Below are positions 58,710 to 64,000 of a stretch of 64,000 nt of DNA, piece after piece. The stretch is from NCBI RefSeq assembly GCF_026230105.1, contig NC_079476.1:28448559-28512558 (forward strand). Reading direction: 5' to 3'. The stretch's first letter is position 1. The number at the start of each line of letters is the position of its first letter. The notes beneath the pieces are model-generated. The model made no database searches and was not told where the DNA came from. It saw nothing but the letters and a program-made list of their open reading frames with translations. The translations under genes were made by a program, and so were the position numbers. Origin of the DNA: Diorhabda sublineata (lineage: Eukaryota > Arthropoda > Insecta > Coleoptera > Chrysomelidae).

Positions 58710-59315
58710 ATCAAGAATCTGCAAATGGGATGTTTGATGCTATTAACAGGTCAATATCCCACCACAACAAGAGTGCAGATACTATATTTGGGGAGACAGG
58801 TGAAAATTTGATTATTTAAATTATTTCCTCTCGAAAGATAATTGACGAGATGCATCATGTAATAAAGCCTAGTAAACATCATCTGCGGTTCGCTGGGTGG
58901 GATGAGCGGCAATAGCCTAACACGAATGACAAAACAAAAAGAGAAAGCCATTTCCTTCCAGCTAAAAATTTGTAAAATTGTAACTATCGCAATATCTCGT
59001 AGAAACGAAACAATCAGCTGACTATACTATAGTGTATTTACGCCTCGAACATGAAAAAAAATTATACTTGGAGTGATTTCCTCTCAAATGAAAATTTGAT
59101 TGATGATAGGCCCTTTTGTGTAGAGCAATGTATTTGATTTTTAGGGGAAATAGAAAAGAGGGAAAACAAAGAGCGTCTAGAATAGAGGAGCAAACGTAGA
59201 TAGTATTCAACACGTATTATTATAGTAACCATTAAAAATCAATAAAAATAACATTGCGTTTAAAAAAGAAAAACTGCTTTTTTACAATCATTCAATTAAG
59301 ATAATCTCAACAGTG
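58710..59315. other. AT-rich stretch, no gene seen
   Basis: No recognisable coding or repeat structure. Confidence 0.55.
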
Positions 59316-59320
59316 CAGTA

Positions 59321-60430
59321 TTGATTGTTTTTAAAAATTTTAAAAATAATAAATTAGCTGAAACCGAAACTATACTTCCAACAGATAGAAAACAAATTTT
59401 CAGTTGTACCACAGTGAATATTATCGACGCTTTTTTAGAAAAATATGAACATTCTGAGCCACCACAAAATACAGATGTTACGTTTTATGAGGTATTCTTT
59501 ATGTTACATCAGATGAAAGATGTACCTCTTAGCTTTGCAAATATTTCGAAGAAAGTGCTGCAAATCATATACACAAACGTCATTGCCTTCGATAGATACA
59601 TTTTTCCAAAAATTTAAAATACTGAACACAAGTGTAGAGGCAAGCATTCGTACTTTCGGATTGAAGGCACTGATCAAGTGCGAAAAAAATATTTTTCAGT
59701 AGAGCTCAAAAACATCAATTTTGAGAAAGTACTTGTACAGTTTCTCATTGAGAATTGGGAAAAAGATCATATATGATCGTATATTACGGATAAAACTTCA
59801 TAAATGCAGACTCCTGCTGTAATTATATAGTTGATGATTCAAAAGTTGTAAAAGCTTTAGTTGAGGAGCTTTCGTATCTGGCTCACGAAGAAGCGGATAC
59901 AAAAATGGTTTTTCATGTTTGCCACATAAATAGTAATAGGAACGTGGCAATTCGTTGTTTTGATAATGTCTTATTAATAATTATGTTAGCCAACATGGTT
60001 AATTTATTAGAAAATATTCACGTTTGTATGGAAGTTGGTGTTGGGAAAGCTCAAACATTTTTAAATGTTTCGCAACTATATAAAGCTGTAGGATCTGATT
60101 TGACCGCAGTACTTACGGCATTCAATGCATCAGAAAACTATCAATATATTTTTAAAAAGATCGAAGAGTTTGTTTGCCATTTGTATGGATTTCATCGCCT
60201 CAAAAGCATCAAGCAGGCAAGGGTAAGGTTGTTCGAAAAAACCTAGAAAATACGTTCGGGTTACCTAACAAAAGCATTGATGGTTCTAAGCAGATCAGAG
60301 CATACTTGAAATGAACCTGAAGATTATGGTTGGCAAGAAATCGATAGTAAATAAAGGTTGACCTAGTTTTCTGGGATCCATTTACCAACATGATAATATA
60401 AGATTACTATCCAGCCAGAAGAAGGTAATA
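59321..60430 (+). pseudogene. relic of an uncharacterised PIN-nuclease-like protein (second branch)
   Basis: The frame at 59321 reads LEKYEHSEPPQNTDVTFYEVF, VPLSFANISKKVLQI, then FDRYIFP (compare FD.Y..PSIK). After several stops come SYLAHEEADTKMVFHVCHI (59875-59930), NVAIRCFDNVLLIIMLANM, VCMEVGVGKAQTFLNVSQLY, FEKIEEFVCHLYGFHRLK and ARVRLFEKT, and finally NEPEDYGWQEIDS, FSGIHLPT and ITIQPEEG. HEEADTK with the later ..DTD.L.. (here CFDNVLL) mirrors the AESDADRLI motif of the relic at 29145-30175. The family is known to me only as a multi-copy uncharacterised protein; nuclease function is inferred. The GCD..HA block is deleted. Confidence 0.65.
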
Positions 60431-60434
60431 TTTT

Positions 60435-61850
60435 TTTATCGTTTTAATTAACGCTCTGATTCATTCTACTAATTATCGCTTAAGAGGAGCTTGCTCGAGT
60501 ATTTCTGTTGCTAGCTCACGAGCCTCTAGCAATGCGAAATTTGGTCATCACCATTATCTTTATAGAAATATTGAACAAGTAGATCCTAATTTTGTAATGG
60601 GCAATTGTCACGCATACATAATCAAGCGTGGAATGAATTATTGAAAAATTGTTGATGAAAATATGATTTTAAAAATCTACAGCTGTTTCTTTGTTTCTGC
60701 AGTCTGTAAAATTTTGTTGCGGTTATTGAAGGTGAATGGCATGACATGAAACAGTATGCTGGTACTACGTGGCTTTTCATTGCTTCCTTGTCTGGACATA
60801 AGCCAACTATTTTGATAATTGATGAAATCAATGGATATTTTAAAATTCAAATATTTTTGCATTCTGCAAGCCATTTTTCATACGTCATAAAGATAGTTAA
60901 TAATTAACAAATATGTCTTTGCTTATTTTCCAATTTTCAAACTGTACATTATTTTTTAAAGCTTATTTTGAAAATACTGTAAAATTTGTTGGCAACACCA
61001 AATGGCGGCCACTTCGACGAAATTATTTGAAAAAAATATGTTTTCATTTTGTATTATTTAATTTAAATATTTTAAACAAGTGTTTCATAGTTTTGCAACT
61101 TAATGTGATATCTCTTCTGAAATCGAAATAAATATTAACAAAAACAGAAAAATCGGCTTCCATATTCACCTCGTTTCAAACAAAAGCAATATATCAATTA
61201 AATATAAAAGAGAAATATTTCTCCACAGTGCAATTACATCTGCAACTGGCACAAATTGAAAACATTTAAATATTTTTGCATTGGTGCAGTAAGCACTGAC
61301 AAGGACAGACGGCCACGAACCGTGACTGATTGCTAGTGACACGATTTCGAATCGTAGAAACAAAAAAAAATTGTGGAATACAAGATATTTCTTAATGGGT
61401 TGTGGATTCCAATCAGGGTGGATAGCGCTGCGTAAAGTTATCGTTTATTTGAAAACAATTTATCCCACTTTTCAACAATTCTCCCTTCTATTTAGACAAT
61501 AAACATAAGATGAGGAAACTAAATTCCTGTGCTTCCTGTGTTTCAAAATCAAAAATTTTTGTGAATTTGTTGCGAAAAGGTCGAATGATCAATCAGATGA
61601 AGTTACTCCTCCTTCTTCGCGTACGAATAGATGAGTTGTTGATTTCTCGAACCATTTGCGAGGATTTTTCAACTCTATGTATGCTTCTTCTTTTATCCAT
61701 TATTTTGCTTTGCGTTTCCAAGTGAAGAATATCTTACTTTACAGGGTTGCCCGTCATATAATCAAAACATTCTAATATAACATGCGTTCCAGAATATCTG
61801 GGTTTGTAAATCTATTGACTCCACTTGGCTTTAAAATACGGCTTAAAATA
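60435..61850. other. AT-rich stretch, no gene seen
   Basis: No recognisable coding or terminal repeats. Confidence 0.6.
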
Positions 61851-61853
61851 TCT

Positions 61854-61985
61854 GGAACCGTTGGTGATATTCAAACTGAATACACTGTTGACACTTCTAC
61901 TACACAAACACTCATAATTACACTGACGTGCGTTTCGATAACCAAGTTATCGTCTTCAGAGACTGAAGGTAAACTGTTTATCTTC
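61854..61985. repeat. double-hairpin repeat, copy 3
   Basis: Begins GGAACCGTTGGTGATATTCA, the inverted form of the right end of copy 2 (TGAATATCACCAACGGTTC). The core CTGACGTGCGTTTCGATAAC then CAAGTTATCG and TCTTCAGAGACTGAAGG preserves both hairpins, CGATAAC/GTTATCG exactly. It breaks off soon after the second hairpin, so the right outer arm is missing. Confidence 0.85.
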
Positions 61986-61989
61986 GGTG

Positions 61990-62775
61990 AACAATTTAAG
62001 TTGAAGAGATCAAAACTAATGTATATGGAAAACCATCTCTGCTATTTACGAATGTCTAATGTACTTAGATAAATATTGCAAATATTTTTAGTCGCAACTG
62101 TTGCGTTGCTCAACAAGAAGGAGTAATTAAGTCACAATAACTTCTAACTACAAAATGAGTTAACAAATAACAGTCAAATATCGGCGCAGAAACGACATTA
62201 CTTTCTGGTTCTCCTAATACTTAGAAGTAGACAAACTGTATAATATTGATTGTATATGCGGCATATTCCAAAGAGAATATACATGGGGCGTTCCGTGATG
62301 ATGTGCTGTAATAAAATTCTATTATTAATATACACTGAATACAATATTATTTATGTCTAATTGAATAACTGGTATTATTATTATTATTGCTTTACTATTA
62401 TTAACACTGTTTTTCTTGCGTGGTTTTTATCTGTGGCTGCATCATGATATTCCATCAACAAGTTCTAGATGGAAACTGTGTCAAGGCTTCTGAGTATCCC
62501 TTCTTAAAAATAAAATGAACGAAAGAGTAATATTTTTGGTTAAAGTTGTGTAATATCGGTAACTAGTATAGATTTAATTTTATATTATACCTTGATGGTT
62601 TATTTCGGTCCATTGGTGCATAGAATATTATTATTCATATTGATTCATGAAATCAAATTTCCATTTTTATATCTAGATTAATTTTTTTTTAATGAAGTTT
62701 AACTGAATTGATAAGAGTTATCGAACAGAAATTTTTTTAATGATTTTTGAATAGAAAAGATTTTTGGCGTTTCGA
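61990..62775. other. AT-rich stretch, no gene seen
   Basis: A TTA microsatellite lies near 62374-62405. No gene is recognised. Confidence 0.6.
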
Positions 62776-62777
62776 CC

Positions 62778-62937
62778 TTATATTATCAAAATATGATCCC
62801 TTATTAACAAAGACTGCATCATATAATAATTTTGTACATTCTTTTGTTCGTCGACAAATGTAGCAACCTTTTCAAAATTTTCTTTCATTTCTTTTTGTAT
62901 TTCAGAATTTTTGAATAGCAAGTTATTGAAATATTCT
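62778..62937 (-). other. unidentified short coding-like segment
   Basis: The minus strand reads KEYFNNLLFKNSEIQKEMKE, then NFEKVATFVDEQKNVQN, a charged, helix-like segment without recognised homology. The apparent start in this frame lies inside the adjacent MITE (62941-63396), so the original sequence was interrupted by that insertion. Confidence 0.25.
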
Positions 62938-62940
62938 TTA

Positions 62941-63396
62941 AGGCCGCTTGACATGATGCAATACAACGTGCCATGCAATGCAAGACGAAATATTTCTTGA
63001 TGAAAAGCATACGCAAATGAGTTTCTAATCTTCTAATATTACGTTTTATTTTCATTAGAAGTTCCTTTATCCATATTCAACTAATTTTTATTAAGTTTTT
63101 CTCGTCTAATTCTTTAGCTAATCTGTCCATCAGACTCCAAAAGCAAGGCAGTGGCAGATATAAATATTGCCTGTGATGCACTGGTCACTTTTTTCTTGTT
63201 TACTTTAATTAGCTCTGTTATTTTCAATTTTAAACTGCACACAAAAAGTTTTAGGTTAGGAAATTGTTTACTTTTACTTTTGGAATTTTAGTTAGTGGCA
63301 ACCATGATGCAGTGGTGTCGTCAATATAATATTTTGATGTTTCAAAGAATTGCATGCATTTTCTTGCACGTTGTCTTGCACCATATCAAGCGGCCT
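62941..63396. mobile_element. MITE with TTA target-site duplication (Harbinger-like)
   Basis: A 456-bp element with terminal inverted repeats of about 35 to 50 bp. The left end is AGGCCGCTTGACATGATGCA and the right end, reverse complemented, AGGCCGCTTGATATGGTGCA; both continue with AGACAACGTGC-like text. TTA is duplicated at 62938-62940 and 63397-63399. The start AGGCC and the TWA duplication are shared with the MITE at 8041-8439. No transposase is encoded. Confidence 0.9.
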
Positions 63397-63479
63397 TTAG
63401 AAAAGATATAGATAGATATCATAAACTGTTGTCGAAATACTTATGCATAAATGATACGAAAGTATAAATAGAGTTGTCC

Positions 63480-64000
63480 GTTACGGTTTTCTGAGAAGTT
63501 TGCGACGACTTTTATTTTTCAGCATAGTATCGCGATGCTATAATCTATTTAACCCTTGCAAATAATAGTTGTCGCTTTTCTCCTTAAAATACTTTTTTAT
63601 GTATGCGATAACGTCTTCTTCTAATGCAAATCTCTCTCCTTCCAGTGAAACTTGAAGGTTAGGAAATAGGAAAAGGTCGCTGGGGGTCAAATTTGTTGAA
63701 TACTCCAGGTGGTCAAGTGGAGGTGGTCAATTTGAAATACAATTCGTGATTTTCAGTCACAACGATCTCTGAAGGTGCGAAAATGCGTTTTCCTGATAAA
63801 AAAGCACTTTTGCTCTTCATGCACATTCGCCAATACTTTTCTAGCAGATAAAACTGTCTTTGCCTCTTCCTGGACAGGTTCGCCATTTGCAATACACTGT
63901 CTTGACTGTTGTTTCACTTCAGGTGTTTAGTGGTGGAACCAGGTTTCATCTACAGTTATAAATCGATGCAAAAAATCCAACTAATATTTCTTGAAACGTG
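63480..64000 (-). mobile_element. mariner transposase relic, cut by the window end
   Basis: Minus-strand reading gives ASIYNCR and NLVPPLNT near the window edge (compare the DETW.H...PE block), AKTVLSARKVLANVHEEQ, FFIRKTHFRTFR, then SDLFLFPNLQVSLEGERFAL (third Asp block, TPSD), EEDVIAYIKKYFKEK and YYLQGLNRL. This is a mariner catalytic domain missing the second Asp block. It resembles the relic at 53170-53860. The N-terminal part should lie beyond base 64000. Confidence 0.75.

Overview
The window looks like intergenic or intronic DNA from an arthropod, most probably an insect. It is strongly AT-rich and full of stops in every frame. I could not identify any intact host gene, tRNA, rRNA or CRISPR array. 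Almost everything recognisable is a decayed transposable element. Family names come from remembered conserved motifs, not from a database search. Because this is a eukaryotic repeat landscape, operons and ribosome binding sites do not apply.

Layout. 1-6 kb: two oppositely oriented relics of one mariner family (928-1762 +, 4262-5030 -) and a third mariner tail (3750-4025 -). 6.4-8.9 kb: a non-LTR retrotransposon (LINE) relic split by a 399-bp MITE with TAA target-site duplications. 10-19.6 kb: mariner fragments (10370 -, 18360 +), LINE 3' halves (13.1-13.9, 16.9-17.5, 18.8-19.6 kb, all -), a pogo/Tigger-like fragment (14.7-15.3 -) and a 189-bp tandem dimer. 22-25 kb: a relic of a repetitive insect protein, a foldback element, a CpG-rich segment and another mariner. 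27.4-30.2 kb: two fragments of Tc1/mariner-related transposases, one nearly full length, the latter fused to a relic of an uncharacterised PIN-nuclease-like family. 31.2-32.0 kb: a long-armed foldback element. 33.2-35.7 kb: a Crypton-type tyrosine recombinase fragment followed by the longest LINE relic. 36.9-41.6 kb: a mariner with both terminal inverted repeats, a Tc1-like relic, a further Tc1/mariner-related transposase and a LINE fragment. 43.8-48.3 kb: LINE RNase H, LINE tail and RT pieces and a mariner with its DD34D catalytic end. 49-55.6 kb: a promoter-like segment, an inverted-repeat element with a 26-bp perfect palindrome, two mariner N-terminal relics and three LINE tails. 56.5-60.4 kb: a second, larger Crypton recombinase relic and a second PIN-like relic on the same strand. 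61.8-64 kb: a double-hairpin repeat, a 456-bp MITE with TTA target-site duplications, and a mariner fragment cut by the window end.

Mobility machinery present as fossils includes DDD/DDE transposases (mariner, Tc1-like, another Tc1/mariner-related family, pogo-like), tyrosine recombinases (Crypton-type), reverse transcriptases with endonuclease or RNase H, and non-autonomous elements (two Harbinger-like MITEs, foldback elements, a three-copy double-hairpin repeat). None appears able to make a functional protein. The most interesting signals are the two MITEs with exact target duplications and a matching empty site, the paired occurrence of Crypton recombinases with PIN-like relics, the three-copy double-hairpin repeat that partly resembles a hammerhead core, and the foldback and palindromic elements.
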